From Pseudoleptotrichia goodfellowii (lineage in GTDB: Bacteria; Fusobacteriota; Fusobacteriia; Fusobacteriales; Leptotrichiaceae), in assembly GCF_007990505.1 (NCBI RefSeq), contig NZ_AP019822.1, positions 2,105,568 to 2,169,567 on the forward strand: 64,000 nt of DNA, given 5' to 3'. Below, piece by piece: positions 46,145 to 54,869 of this stretch (within the stretch, counting starts at the first letter, position 1; every line of letters starts with the position of its first letter). The translations under genes were made by a program, and so were the position numbers. The notes beneath the pieces were generated by a model. It searched no databases. It worked only from the letters and a program-made list of their open reading frames with translations, and had not been told where the DNA came from.

Positions 46145-46921
46145 TTATCTAAATTCCTTCATCAAATCATCAATTTCGTTATAAACTGTTCCGTAATCTA
46201 CAAAAGGTCTTTTTACAACAAGGACTGTCGTACCGTTTTCTCTGCACGCTTCGACTTTTTCCTGTTCTCCTCCTGTTGCTCCGCTTTCTTTTGTTATAAG
46301 ATAGTCTATTTTATAGCTTTCAAGCATTGCTTTATTCAACACTTTATCAATAGGTCCCTGAACAGCTATTATTCTTGACGGTAAATATCCCAAATCTTCA
46401 GCTTTTTTTATAGAATCCGTTGTCGGCAATATTCTTACATAAAGATTATTGTTTTCTCCCATTTCTTTTATATCGCCCAGATTATTTGAACCCAATGTAC
46501 TCAGTATATTTTTTCCGCTCAGCCCTTTCACATAATTATTTACTTCTTCAAGACTGTCAAATTTTTCCACTTTATCATTTCCGTAATCAAGCATTTTTCT
46601 TTCAAATCTTATATATTTTATTCCGGTCTCATTTTTTACTTTAATTACCGAATTACTTACATTTATCGCATAAGGATGACTTGCATCCACTATTTCCGTT
46701 ATATTATTTTCTTTTATCAGGGCTTTCATCTGCTCTTCGTTCAGTCTTTCGGAAATTACTTTTATTTCTCTTTTACCATTCCCGTTATTTTCAGTATACT
46801 CTTCCAGCAATTTTCCTCCATATCCTGTGGCAGTGCTTACGATTATATCCTTGTCCGTTTCTTTTATAAGCCTTTCAAGAATATCTCTCGAATCTTTTGT
46901 TCCTCCTATTATCCAAATCAT
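46145..46921 (-). CDS. cbiJ: Precorrin-6A / cobalt-precorrin-6A reductase
   Basis: 258 residues. The N-terminus MIWIIGGTKDSRDILERL is the Rossmann nucleotide-binding start typical of CobK/CbiJ, followed by STATGYGG, DASHPYA (about 80-86), LGSNNL and RIIAVQGP, and KESGATGG near residue 215. It reduces the macrocycle of (cobalt-)precorrin-6A with NAD(P)H in corrin ring synthesis. Last gene of the minus-strand set cobT-cobC-cbiJ. Confidence 0.92.
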   Translation of the reverse strand: MIWIIGGTKDSRDILERLIKETDKDIIVSTATGYGGKLLEEYTENNGNGKREIKVISERLNEEQMKALIKENNITEIVDASHPYAINVSNSVIKVKNETGIKYIRFERKMLDYGNDKVEKFDSLEEVNNYVKGLSGKNILSTLGSNNLGDIKEMGENNNLYVRILPTTDSIKKAEDLGYLPSRIIAVQGPIDKVLNKAMLESYKIDYLITKESGATGGEQEKVEACRENGTTVLVVKRPFVDYGTVYNEIDDLMKEFR

Positions 46922-46960
46922 TTTGATTCTCCTTTCAAATCTATATTAATTAGTTATTTT

Positions 46961-47578
46961 CTAATCCGCAGTTAAAAATTCCCCGTTTTTATAAGTAAAT
47001 ATTCTATATTTACCGTTTCCTATGAGTTTTCTTTCATCAATATCTTTTGTATCCTTATTTATCACATGATTAATGAACATTTCAAGTACCGTTCCGTGAG
47101 TAACAACAAGTATATTCCCGGATTTATGATTTTTTACTATTTTATCCATTCCTTTCAAAAATCTGTCCAGAGCATCTTTCAACTCTTCCGCTTCAATATT
47201 TTTAGCATAGTATTTTTTTATATCATAAAAATAATTATTTGCTTCTTCGGGATATTTTTCAAATATTTCATTATAACTCAATCCCTGCCATTTACCGAAA
47301 TAAACTTCATTTAACTCGGTCAATTTTTGTAATCTATTTTTTTTATTAATATTTTTTGACAAAATTATTTCAGCAGATTTTACAGCCCTTCCGAGTTCAC
47401 TTGTATAAACTGCATCAAATAAAATATTTTTCAATTCTTCTCCTGTTTTCCCGACTTTTTCCTTTCCTTTTTCGGTCAAGTCTGAATCTGTCTGTCCCTG
47501 AAACCTTTTTTCTACATTCCATTTGGTTTCTCCGTGCCTTACAATATAAAGCTTCAAAACATTTCCGCTATTATCCAT
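46961..47578 (-). CDS. cobC: Histidine phosphatase, probable alpha-ribazole phosphatase CobC
   Basis: 205 residues. Phosphoglycerate-mutase-like phosphatase with the catalytic RHGETKWN at about residues 14-21, FQGQTDSDLTEKG, and the second catalytic region VVTHGTVLE near residue 160. The family is broad, but its position between cobT and cbiJ favours removal of phosphate from alpha-ribazole 5'-phosphate, the step after CobT. GGAGG lies four bases before the ATG. 39 bp upstream of cbiJ. Confidence 0.82.
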   Translation of the reverse strand: MDNSGNVLKLYIVRHGETKWNVEKRFQGQTDSDLTEKGKEKVGKTGEELKNILFDAVYTSELGRAVKSAEIILSKNINKKNRLQKLTELNEVYFGKWQGLSYNEIFEKYPEEANNYFYDIKKYYAKNIEAEELKDALDRFLKGMDKIVKNHKSGNILVVTHGTVLEMFINHVINKDTKDIDERKLIGNGKYRIFTYKNGEFLTAD

Positions 47579-47697
47579 TCATCCTCCAAATGAGAGTTTA
47601 TACTTTCCTAATACTCTCGTTATCTGTGTTTTCTTATTTTTTAGGTTGATTCCGAAAATACAGGATTTTACAAAATAATTTTCTGTAATATCTTCTA

Positions 47698-48774
47698 TTA
47701 AAGTAATATCGGATATTTCCTTACCATTTTTGTTATATTACATGCCGCTTCTATCACAGGAAACATCATTATAGCCCCTGTTCCTTCACCCAGTTTCATA
47801 TTCATAAAAAGAAACGGCTCTATTTCCAGTTCTTTCATTATGTATTTCATTCCCGGCTCTTCACTCAAATGAGAGGGTATCATGTATCCTTTTACATCTT
47901 TGCAAAGTCTGTAGGCTGCCAATGCCCCAACTGACGAAATAAGACCGTCTATTACCACAGGGACTTTATTTTTTGCACATCCCAAATATACACCTGTCAT
48001 TCCTGCAATATCAAGTCCTCCCACTTTAGCCAGTACATCTACAGGATCTTTAATATTTATTTTTTCTATGCGATTATTTATTTCTATTGCTTTTCTCACA
48101 ATATTTTTCTTATGCTCCAAAGTTTCGTCGCTTATTCCGCTTCCGTAACCGACAATGTCTCCTAAGGGCAAGTCCGTAAAGACTTTCAGCACTGCACTGC
48201 TTGTTGTTGTGTTGCCTATTCCCATTTCTCCTGTTGCAAACAGATTATATCCTTCTGAAATAAGTTCATCTACAGTTTCTATCCCGATTTCTATAGCTTT
48301 TAAAGCTGTTTCATAAGACATGGCAGGACCTTCAGCTATATTATCAGTTCCTTCCTGCATAATTTTTTTATTTATAATTCCTGTTAAATCTATCTCTTTT
48401 TTAACATCCGTTTTTTCATCGATTCCCAGATCAACGACTTTCACATCGCTTCCGAATGTATTTCCGAGAGCATTTATGGAAGATTTCCCCTGTAGCATCG
48501 CTTCTACTACATATTGAGTTATAACACGTTTGGATTTACTTACATTTTCTCTTTCCACTCCGTTATCTGCAGCCATTACCGTTACAACTTTTTTTTCGGG
48601 ACTGTAATTTTCTTTTATTCTTTCCAGCTGAACAGCCAGTTTTTCCAGTTTTCCCAATCCGTCAGGAGTTTTCAAAAGAGAATTAAGTTCTTTTTGTTTA
48701 TTTTCCATTCTTTCTTTATTCAAAGGTACTATTTTTTCCAAAGTTTCATTTAAAATTTCAGAATATCCCATCAA
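47698..48774 (-). CDS. cobT: Nicotinate-nucleotide--dimethylbenzimidazole phosphoribosyltransferase
   Basis: 358 residues, standard CobT length. ADNGVERENVSKSKRVIT, then ATGEMGIGNTTTSSAVL (about 190-206) with the family signature, DGLISSVGALAAYRL and a C-terminal KLGEGTGAIMMFP that carries the catalytic Glu. Makes alpha-ribazole phosphate, the lower ligand of cobalamin. 18 bp downstream of the NAD(P)-binding protein gene. The gap to cobC (47579-47697) has no recognised gene. Confidence 0.96.
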   Translation of the reverse strand: MMGYSEILNETLEKIVPLNKERMENKQKELNSLLKTPDGLGKLEKLAVQLERIKENYSPEKKVVTVMAADNGVERENVSKSKRVITQYVVEAMLQGKSSINALGNTFGSDVKVVDLGIDEKTDVKKEIDLTGIINKKIMQEGTDNIAEGPAMSYETALKAIEIGIETVDELISEGYNLFATGEMGIGNTTTSSAVLKVFTDLPLGDIVGYGSGISDETLEHKKNIVRKAIEINNRIEKINIKDPVDVLAKVGGLDIAGMTGVYLGCAKNKVPVVIDGLISSVGALAAYRLCKDVKGYMIPSHLSEEPGMKYIMKELEIEPFLFMNMKLGEGTGAIMMFPVIEAACNITKMVRKYPILL

Positions 48775-48792
48775 AACTTTCCCTTTCTTTGT

Positions 48793-49665
48793 TTACTGAT
48801 TTTTCAATTCTTCAAAATATTCTTCTATTGTGTGTTTTCCGTATTCGGGAGCAACCATATCTATTGACATTGCATTCAGAAAAAACTCAATCGGACCGAA
48901 TTTAGTTTTAGGCATTAAAAACTTTCCAATTTTCAAAATTAAGACTCTTATTTTATCGGAAATATAAACTATCTTTTCTTTTTTTCCGGATATTTTAAAT
49001 GCAACTCGGGAAAGTTCCTTTTGAGTAAATATTTCGGGACCTCCTACAGGGAATTCCTGCTCAGAACTGTGAATACGGTTCACGCAAAATTCTGCCAAAT
49101 CTTCACCGTGTATGGGATTCATTCTGTATTCCCCTTTTCCGAATAAATATACTTTCCCTCTTTCAGCCATTTTAAATATTTCCGATATATCCGAAAAAAA
49201 TCCTGTCGGTCTTATAACACAATAATCCAATCGTGAATTTTTCAACTCTTTTACAAATTTTTCTTTTGCCTTGCAAAGAGCTGTATTCTCGATTTTTTCT
49301 TCGTTAAATACCGAAATATAAATAAATCTTTTTTTACTTTTTCCGTTATCGACAAACTTTTCGGCTTCCCTCAACAAATTAACATTCGCCTGATAATCCA
49401 CATCCATATAAGTCAGTCCATCTTTCTGCCTTGTTATTCCTACAGTAGAAATCACAACATCTACATCTTTGCAGCAATCCTTGAGAGTTTGAGGATTTGT
49501 CAGTTCAGCTTCAAAGATTTCCAAATTTTTATTTTTTAAAAATTCTTCTTTTATTTTACTTTTATTTCTCACAACAGCTTTTACAGAGTAGTTTCTTTTA
49601 AGAAGTTCCGACAGAATATAACTTCCCAAATATCCTGTACTCCCTGCCAACATTATCTTTTCCAT
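48793..49665 (-). CDS. NAD(P)-binding atypical SDR/NmrA-like protein
   Basis: 290 residues. Rossmann motif GSTGYLGSYILSEL at residues ~8-21, then VISTVGITRQKDGLTYMDVDYQ and RFIYISVF, typical of atypical short-chain dehydrogenases of the NmrA/complex I NDUFA9-like group. No catalytic Tyr-x3-Lys is evident, so it may bind NAD(P)H without classic dehydrogenase chemistry. It sits between hemL and cobT on the same strand; a link to tetrapyrrole synthesis is possible but only positional. Confidence 0.8.
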   Translation of the reverse strand: MEKIMLAGSTGYLGSYILSELLKRNYSVKAVVRNKSKIKEEFLKNKNLEIFEAELTNPQTLKDCCKDVDVVISTVGITRQKDGLTYMDVDYQANVNLLREAEKFVDNGKSKKRFIYISVFNEEKIENTALCKAKEKFVKELKNSRLDYCVIRPTGFFSDISEIFKMAERGKVYLFGKGEYRMNPIHGEDLAEFCVNRIHSSEQEFPVGGPEIFTQKELSRVAFKISGKKEKIVYISDKIRVLILKIGKFLMPKTKFGPIEFFLNAMSIDMVAPEYGKHTIEEYFEELKNQ

Positions 49666-49704
49666 AACAATTCTCCAATATAACAGTAAATTAGATTTCT
49701 ATTT

Positions 49705-50997
49705 TTACTTTCTCATTTTTTGAAAAGCCTTTTCTGTAATTTCAAGTATTTTTTGCATTTCTTCTTCGCTATGAATTATAGATATAAAATGAGCTTCATA
49801 TTTTGAAGGCGGTACCATTATTCCGTTTTCAGTCATAGTATCAAAATATATATTATACATCTCATCACTTGTATTTATTGCATCATCAAGGTTTTTCACT
49901 TTTTTATCGGAAAAAAATATTGTAAACAAACTCCCTGCACTGTTTACAGTTGCACTTATATTATATTTCTCTACTAATTTCTCAAGTTTTTTAACAAACT
50001 GTGCAACTTTTTCATTTAATTTTGTATACATATCAGGATTATCTTTTAATATAGAAATTGTCTTTATTCCTGCTGCTACAGAAACAGGATTTCCCGATAA
50101 AGTTCCCGCATGATAGACATTTCCCAACGGAGAAATAAGATTCATAATATCTTCACATCCCCCGAAACCGCCTACAGGATAACCTCCTCCGATTATTTTC
50201 CCAAGCACTGTCAAATCGGGAGTTATCCCGTACAGTTGCTGTGCTCCTCCTAAAGCCACTCTGAAACCGCTTATTACCTCATCAAATATTAAAAGCACAT
50301 TTTCTTTTTCGGTTATTTTTCTCAATTCTTCCAAATATTCTTTTTCAGTTTCAATTAGTCCCATATTTGCCGGAATCGGCTCCAATATTATACATGCGAT
50401 ATCTTTTTCTTTTTCAAACAATTCACGTACCTTTTTTATATCTCCGAAAGGTAATGTTATCGTATCTTTTATTACTCCGTCAGTAATACCGTTACTGTCC
50501 TGATGTTCAAATGTGAGAAGTCCTGAACCTGCTTTTACCATTAACGAATCCGAATGCCCGTGATAGCATCCTTCAAATTTCAGTATTTTATTCTTACCTG
50601 TATAGGCACGGGCAACTCTGACTGCCGCCATTGCAGCCTCCGTTCCCGAAGTTGTCAGCCTTAATTTTTCAATGGACGGAAAACAATCTTTCACCAGTTC
50701 TGCCAATTCCACTTCTTTTTTTGTGGGCAGTCCGAAAGACGTCCCTTTTTCCACTTCTTTTTTTATACACTCCAATACTTCAGGATAATTGTGTCCTAAA
50801 ATCATAGGTCCCCACGAACCTATACAGTCTATATATTCATTACTGTCTTCGTCATAGATTTTACTGCCTTTTGCTCTTTCTATAAATATCGGATAATCCT
50901 TTTTTACTGAGCCGAACGCCCTCACAGGACTGTTTACTCCTCCCGGTATGGCTTTTTTCGCCTCTTCAAATAATTGTTTGGAATTTTCGGTTTTCAT
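49705..50997 (-). CDS. hemL: Glutamate-1-semialdehyde 2,1-aminomutase
   Basis: 430 residues, standard length, class III PLP aminotransferase fold. N-terminal PGGVNSPVRAFGSV is the HemL hallmark; GTEAAMAAVRVARAYTGK, FDEVISGFR and the PLP-lysine region VLGKIIGGGYPVGGFGG (about 260-276) follow. Converts glutamate-1-semialdehyde to 5-aminolevulinate, the second step of the C5 pathway after HemA. Downstream of the cobA-hemD fusion but separated from it by 340 bp of dispersed repeat. Confidence 0.98.
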   Translation of the reverse strand: MKTENSKQLFEEAKKAIPGGVNSPVRAFGSVKKDYPIFIERAKGSKIYDEDSNEYIDCIGSWGPMILGHNYPEVLECIKKEVEKGTSFGLPTKKEVELAELVKDCFPSIEKLRLTTSGTEAAMAAVRVARAYTGKNKILKFEGCYHGHSDSLMVKAGSGLLTFEHQDSNGITDGVIKDTITLPFGDIKKVRELFEKEKDIACIILEPIPANMGLIETEKEYLEELRKITEKENVLLIFDEVISGFRVALGGAQQLYGITPDLTVLGKIIGGGYPVGGFGGCEDIMNLISPLGNVYHAGTLSGNPVSVAAGIKTISILKDNPDMYTKLNEKVAQFVKKLEKLVEKYNISATVNSAGSLFTIFFSDKKVKNLDDAINTSDEMYNIYFDTMTENGIMVPPSKYEAHFISIIHSEEEMQKILEITEKAFQKMRK

Positions 50998-51022
50998 TTT
51001 TTTCTCCTTTACAGATGAATTT

Positions 51023-51039
51023 GATGAGGGCTCATTGCC
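51023..51039 (-). repeat. Fragment of the boundary hairpin repeat beside hemL
   Basis: GATGAGGGCTCATTGCC at 51023-51039 matches one stem arm and loop of the cassette-boundary repeat; the second arm is lost. It adjoins the dispersed element E2. Confidence 0.55.
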
Positions 51040-51048
51040 TCTACCAAC

Positions 51049-51387
51049 TTACTTTTTTTATAAAAAAATAAGACAAAAAATCAAGCAACTCATATTTTAT
51101 ATACTTAAAAATGCCCGTTCGCTATGAAAACAAAATAGTTGTTTTCATTTTACGCTCACTATCACATTTTTCACGTTATAAAATATGAATGTTGCAATTA
51201 TATATGCCTACTTTCCCCGACATTAAAATTTTACTTCGAGAAATACGAAACGAAGCGTTATAAAAACAACTGTTTGAGCGAGGATTTTTAATCCGAAGCG
51301 AGTTTGTTGTTTTTATAGTGGAGTGAGTTATTTCGAGTTAGTAAAATTTTAGTCGCCTGTTTTTTGCTACTTTTTCTAAAAAAGCAG
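51049..51387 (-). repeat. Dispersed ~330-bp hairpin-flanked element, copy E2
   Basis: Same structure and orientation as E1, with end hairpins at about 51049-51073 and 51366-51387, and the two internal inverted repeats. It has an extra block (AGGATTTTTAATCCGAAGC) also present in E3. It extends about 50 bp into the 3' end of the cobA-hemD gene and supplies its stop codon. Confidence 0.85.
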
Positions 51388-52879
51388 ATAAAATTTTTTG
51401 TTTTCTTTTCAAAAGAGCATCAACAATACCTTCTTCAGTAAATTTCTCTGCTTCAATTCCCACTTTTATTCCATACTTTTCTATAGTTTTTGTAGTAACA
51501 GGACCTATCGAAGCTACTGTTTTTTCATTTAAAATCTTTTTCATTTCTTCATTTCCAGTCAAATCAATACTTTCAGCAAAAGCTTCAAAAGTCGAGAAAC
51601 TTAAAAACATCAGAATATCACTTTTTTCAACATATCTTTCGGCTTTTTCTTTTTCCACTTTAACTTTTTTTGTATTATATACAACCAGTTTTTTACAGTT
51701 TCTTTTGTATAGTTTTGTGTATTCTTCTTCATTTACAGGAGAGATATCCGATACTATAAACAGGACATTATCTCCCTCTTTTGTAAAGTTTACACATTCC
51801 TCTGCAAGTTTTTCTACAGTATATTTTTTCGGATAAAAATCCGGAATTATTTTATATTTTCTCATTTCTTCATCGGTTTTTTCCCCTACAACACCGATTT
51901 TAACATTTCCCAGTATTCTTATATCTTTTATTTTTCTCATAAATCCGGCAACAGAGTTTATACTGTTAAACAGTATTGCACTGTATTTGCTCAAATCGGG
52001 CATTTCATAATCAATATATTCTATATTTATAAACGGAAGATTTAATGCCTGTCCTCCCAGTTCGTTGATTTTATTCGTTATATCTCCCTGTTTTTCCTTA
52101 TTTCTTGTTACAAGAATATTTTTCCCAAATAAAGGCTTGTCTTCAAACCATTTCATTTTTTCTCTCAGATTTACTACTTCTCCGATTATTATTATAACGG
52201 GAGATTTTATGTTATTTTCCTTTACGATATCTACTATATTTGACATTGTTCCGACATATGTTTTCTGCTTCGCAGTCGTTCCGTCCTTTATTATTCCCAC
52301 GGGAGTTTCAGGATTTTTCCCGTTTTTTATAAGGTTTGTTACTATTTTTTCAAGATTGCTTAATCCCATTAGGAAAATCAAAGTTCCGTCCAATTTGGCA
52401 ATAGTCGGGAAATCAAGTTCATTTCCGTCTATTTTCATATGCCCTGTAAACACATGAAAAGAAGTATTTATCCCTCTATGAGTAACGGGTATTCCCGCAT
52501 AAGCAGGGACTGCTATGGAAGAAGTTATTCCGGGAATGACTTCAAAATCTATATTTTCTGCAATCAAAACCTCAATTTCCTCGCCGCCCCGACCGAAAAC
52601 AAAAGGATCTCCCCCTTTCAGTCTCAATACTTTCAGTCCTTCTTTTCCTTTTTTTACTATTGTTTCATTTATCTCTCTCTGTAATTCTCCACCTTCAGTA
52701 TTGGCTTTCCCCATATAAATCAATTCTGCATCAGGTTGTGCATATTGTAAAATACTTTCATTTACAAGTCTGTCATAAATTATACATTCTGCTTCTTTTA
52801 TTATATTTCTCAACTTCACAGTTATAAGCTTCTCATCTCCACAACCTGCTCCGGCTATGTAAACTTTTCCTTTACTCAT
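51338..52879 (-). CDS. cobA-hemD: Fused uroporphyrinogen-III methyltransferase / uroporphyrinogen-III synthase
   Basis: 513 residues. Residues 1-~245 are the SAM-dependent methyltransferase (CobA/SUMT): GAGCGDEKLITVKL, YDRLVNE, LRLKGGDPFVFGRGGEE and GITSSIAVPAYAGIPVTHR. Residues ~250-500 are HemD (ILVTRNKEKQGDITNKI, TVASIGPVTTKTIEKYG). Together they close hydroxymethylbilane to uroporphyrinogen III and methylate it to precorrin-2. The last ~17 codons (AFLEKVAKNRRLKFY) lie in the dispersed element E2, so the natural C-terminus was replaced. Overlaps hemC by 8 bases. Confidence 0.95.
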   Translation of the reverse strand: MSKGKVYIAGAGCGDEKLITVKLRNIIKEAECIIYDRLVNESILQYAQPDAELIYMGKANTEGGELQREINETIVKKGKEGLKVLRLKGGDPFVFGRGGEEIEVLIAENIDFEVIPGITSSIAVPAYAGIPVTHRGINTSFHVFTGHMKIDGNELDFPTIAKLDGTLIFLMGLSNLEKIVTNLIKNGKNPETPVGIIKDGTTAKQKTYVGTMSNIVDIVKENNIKSPVIIIIGEVVNLREKMKWFEDKPLFGKNILVTRNKEKQGDITNKINELGGQALNLPFINIEYIDYEMPDLSKYSAILFNSINSVAGFMRKIKDIRILGNVKIGVVGEKTDEEMRKYKIIPDFYPKKYTVEKLAEECVNFTKEGDNVLFIVSDISPVNEEEYTKLYKRNCKKLVVYNTKKVKVEKEKAERYVEKSDILMFLSFSTFEAFAESIDLTGNEEMKKILNEKTVASIGPVTTKTIEKYGIKVGIEAEKFTEEGIVDALLKRKQKILSAFLEKVAKNRRLKFY

Positions 52880-53822
52880 TATTTTTTATCTCCTTAGCTA
52901 ATTTTTGTGCAATTTCTTTCGGATTATTTTTATCTCCTTCTATTTCGGAAAATATTCTTTTCCCGTCTTTGTTGTATACTCCTTTTAATTTCAATGTATT
53001 CCCTTCTATAGTCGAAGAACATCCTATGGGAGTATGACATCCGCCGTCAAATATTCTTGAAAATTCTCTTTCGGCTTCACACATTATTCCCACTTCTTTA
53101 TCGTTTATTATTTCCAATAATTCTCTTATTCTGTCATCATTTTCTCTGCACTGAATACATAATATTCCTTGCCCCGGAGCCGGCATGAATACTTCGTCTT
53201 CAAAATATTCTGTAATTCTGTCTGAAAGTCCTGTTCTTTTCAGTCCTGCTGCTGCAAGTATTATAGCATCGTATTCTCCGTTATCGAGCTTTTTCAACCT
53301 TGTATGTATATTTCCTCTTATCGGCTTTATTATAATATCTTTTCTTAAATTCAAAAGTTCCGTTTCCCGTCTTATACTTCCCGTTCCTATTACCGATTTT
53401 TCACGTAATTCGTTTAGTTTTTTTCCGCTTTTGGAAACGATTACGTCTCTGTTGTCCTCTCTCAAAGGAAAACAGGCATTAAGAAGTCCTTCGGGCGTCT
53501 GTTGAGGCATATCTTTCAATGAATGCACCGCAAAATCTATTTTATTTTCAAGCATTTCTTTTTCTATCTCTTTTACAAACAATTCTTTTTGAGTCGTCCC
53601 TTTTATTTTGTCAAAATCTCTTAAATCCTTATCTCCTGTAGTAACTATTATTTTCAGTTCTATTGTGAGTGATTCATTTTTATTAAAATCGCTTATTCCC
53701 TTAAAATCTTCTTTTTTTCTGAGTTCATCGTATTTTGCAATAAGCATTTCTTTAACTTTTTCAGCCTGTGCAAGAGCAAGTATACTTCCTCTTGTCCCGA
53801 TTATTATTTTATTTGATTTCAT
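52872..53822 (-). CDS. hemC: Hydroxymethylbilane synthase (porphobilinogen deaminase)
   Basis: 316 residues from the ATG at 53822, which has GAGGAAAG just upstream and begins MKSNKIIIGTRGS; an open frame extends 29 codons further but into the end of hemA without family similarity. Conserved features: GTRGSILALAQAEKV, HSLKDMP, IGTGSIRRETEL, PAPGQGILC and the dipyrromethane-cofactor cysteine in FDGGCHTPIGC (about 250). Polymerises four porphobilinogen units. Lies 10 bp after hemA. Confidence 0.96.
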   Translation of the reverse strand: MKSNKIIIGTRGSILALAQAEKVKEMLIAKYDELRKKEDFKGISDFNKNESLTIELKIIVTTGDKDLRDFDKIKGTTQKELFVKEIEKEMLENKIDFAVHSLKDMPQQTPEGLLNACFPLREDNRDVIVSKSGKKLNELREKSVIGTGSIRRETELLNLRKDIIIKPIRGNIHTRLKKLDNGEYDAIILAAAGLKRTGLSDRITEYFEDEVFMPAPGQGILCIQCRENDDRIRELLEIINDKEVGIMCEAEREFSRIFDGGCHTPIGCSSTIEGNTLKLKGVYNKDGKRIFSEIEGDKNNPKEIAQKLAKEIKNNE

Positions 53823-53832
53823 CTTCTTTCCT

Positions 53833-54858
53833 CTAATCCGTTTTTTGATAAATTTCCGTATTTTTCCTTTTTTCAAGTTTTTCCGATATTTTTTCCAGCT
53901 GTTCTTCAATAATATAAAAATATTTTTCTACTATTTCATCTCTTTTTTCGACGTTTTTATTGTATTCCGCCCATATGTCTTCCAGATGATAAAGAGAAGT
54001 GTTTTCATTTTGACCTATACTCGTTTCAATATCTCTCGGAACTGCCAAATCAAGGAAAAATCTTTTCTTTCCGTCATTCAGTATATCTTTCATTTTTTCC
54101 TTGACTACTACCAAATGGGGAGCTGACGTCGCACTTATTATAATGTCGCTTTCTTTTATAATTTCGTATTTTTGATTAAATTCACTCGTTTCCACATCGG
54201 GAAATACTTTCTGCAGCTCGATTGACCGTCTTAAACTTCTGTTTGTCATAGTAAGTTTACAGTTATTCATTTTATGCAGCAATGCCAGTATAGACTGACT
54301 CAAATCTCCTACCCCTATTACAAATATATTTTTATTTTCAAGGCTTTCAAACTTCGTTTTTATAAATTTCACGGCTATAGAATCAAGAGAAATATTCTTT
54401 TCGTTTATTTTACTCTCGCTCCGAAATTTTTTCCCTGTTTCGATTGCCTGATTAAACACAATATTTAAAAGCGTGGAAGTCGTTCCTTTTTCCAATGCTT
54501 CAAAATATGCTTTTTTCAGCTGAACAAGTATCTGATCTTCTCCTTTTATAATAGAATCAAGTCCGCATATTACTTTTAAAAGATACTTTATTCCGTCAGT
54601 ATCTTTATAAACCTTCATTTTTTCTATTCCAAAATCTCTTTTCATCATTTCAATATTAAAATCATTGGTAATTTCCATATAAAGTTCTATTCTTAGACAA
54701 GTTTCCACAGCAATATAGCCCTTTATTAAAGACTTTTCAAGATAGTTCCCCAATATTTCCTTATATCCTTTTTTTACAAAGTTTTCTCTTTCTTCCAAAT
54801 TCAAATTTTTATAACTGAAACTTATAATATAAAAATTTTTTTCTGCGTTTTCACTCAT
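53833..54858 (-). CDS. hemA: Glutamyl-tRNA reductase
   Basis: 341 residues, rather shorter than the usual 400-450, mainly by a short C-terminal dimerisation domain. Catalytic region AVETCLRIELYME (Cys at about 53; the usual TCNR reads TCLR), GLDSIIKGEDQILVQLKKAY, and the NADPH-binding GVGDLSQSIL (about 177-186) with ISATSAPHLVV. Reduces Glu-tRNA to glutamate-1-semialdehyde, first step of the C5 pathway. Good SD (CAGGAGA). Confidence 0.95.
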   Translation of the reverse strand: MSENAEKNFYIISFSYKNLNLEERENFVKKGYKEILGNYLEKSLIKGYIAVETCLRIELYMEITNDFNIEMMKRDFGIEKMKVYKDTDGIKYLLKVICGLDSIIKGEDQILVQLKKAYFEALEKGTTSTLLNIVFNQAIETGKKFRSESKINEKNISLDSIAVKFIKTKFESLENKNIFVIGVGDLSQSILALLHKMNNCKLTMTNRSLRRSIELQKVFPDVETSEFNQKYEIIKESDIIISATSAPHLVVVKEKMKDILNDGKKRFFLDLAVPRDIETSIGQNENTSLYHLEDIWAEYNKNVEKRDEIVEKYFYIIEEQLEKISEKLEKRKNTEIYQKTD

Positions 54859-54869
54859 TTTTTCTCCTG

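Noticed and set aside
51049-51387. Dispersed element as a classical insertion sequence
   Set aside because: No transposase frame, no clear target-site duplication and too short; treated as a non-coding repeat instead.
53823-53909. N-terminal extension of hemC by 29 residues
   Set aside because: It is lysine-rich antiphase reading of the hemA 3' end and unlike HemC; the ATG at 53822 has an SD.
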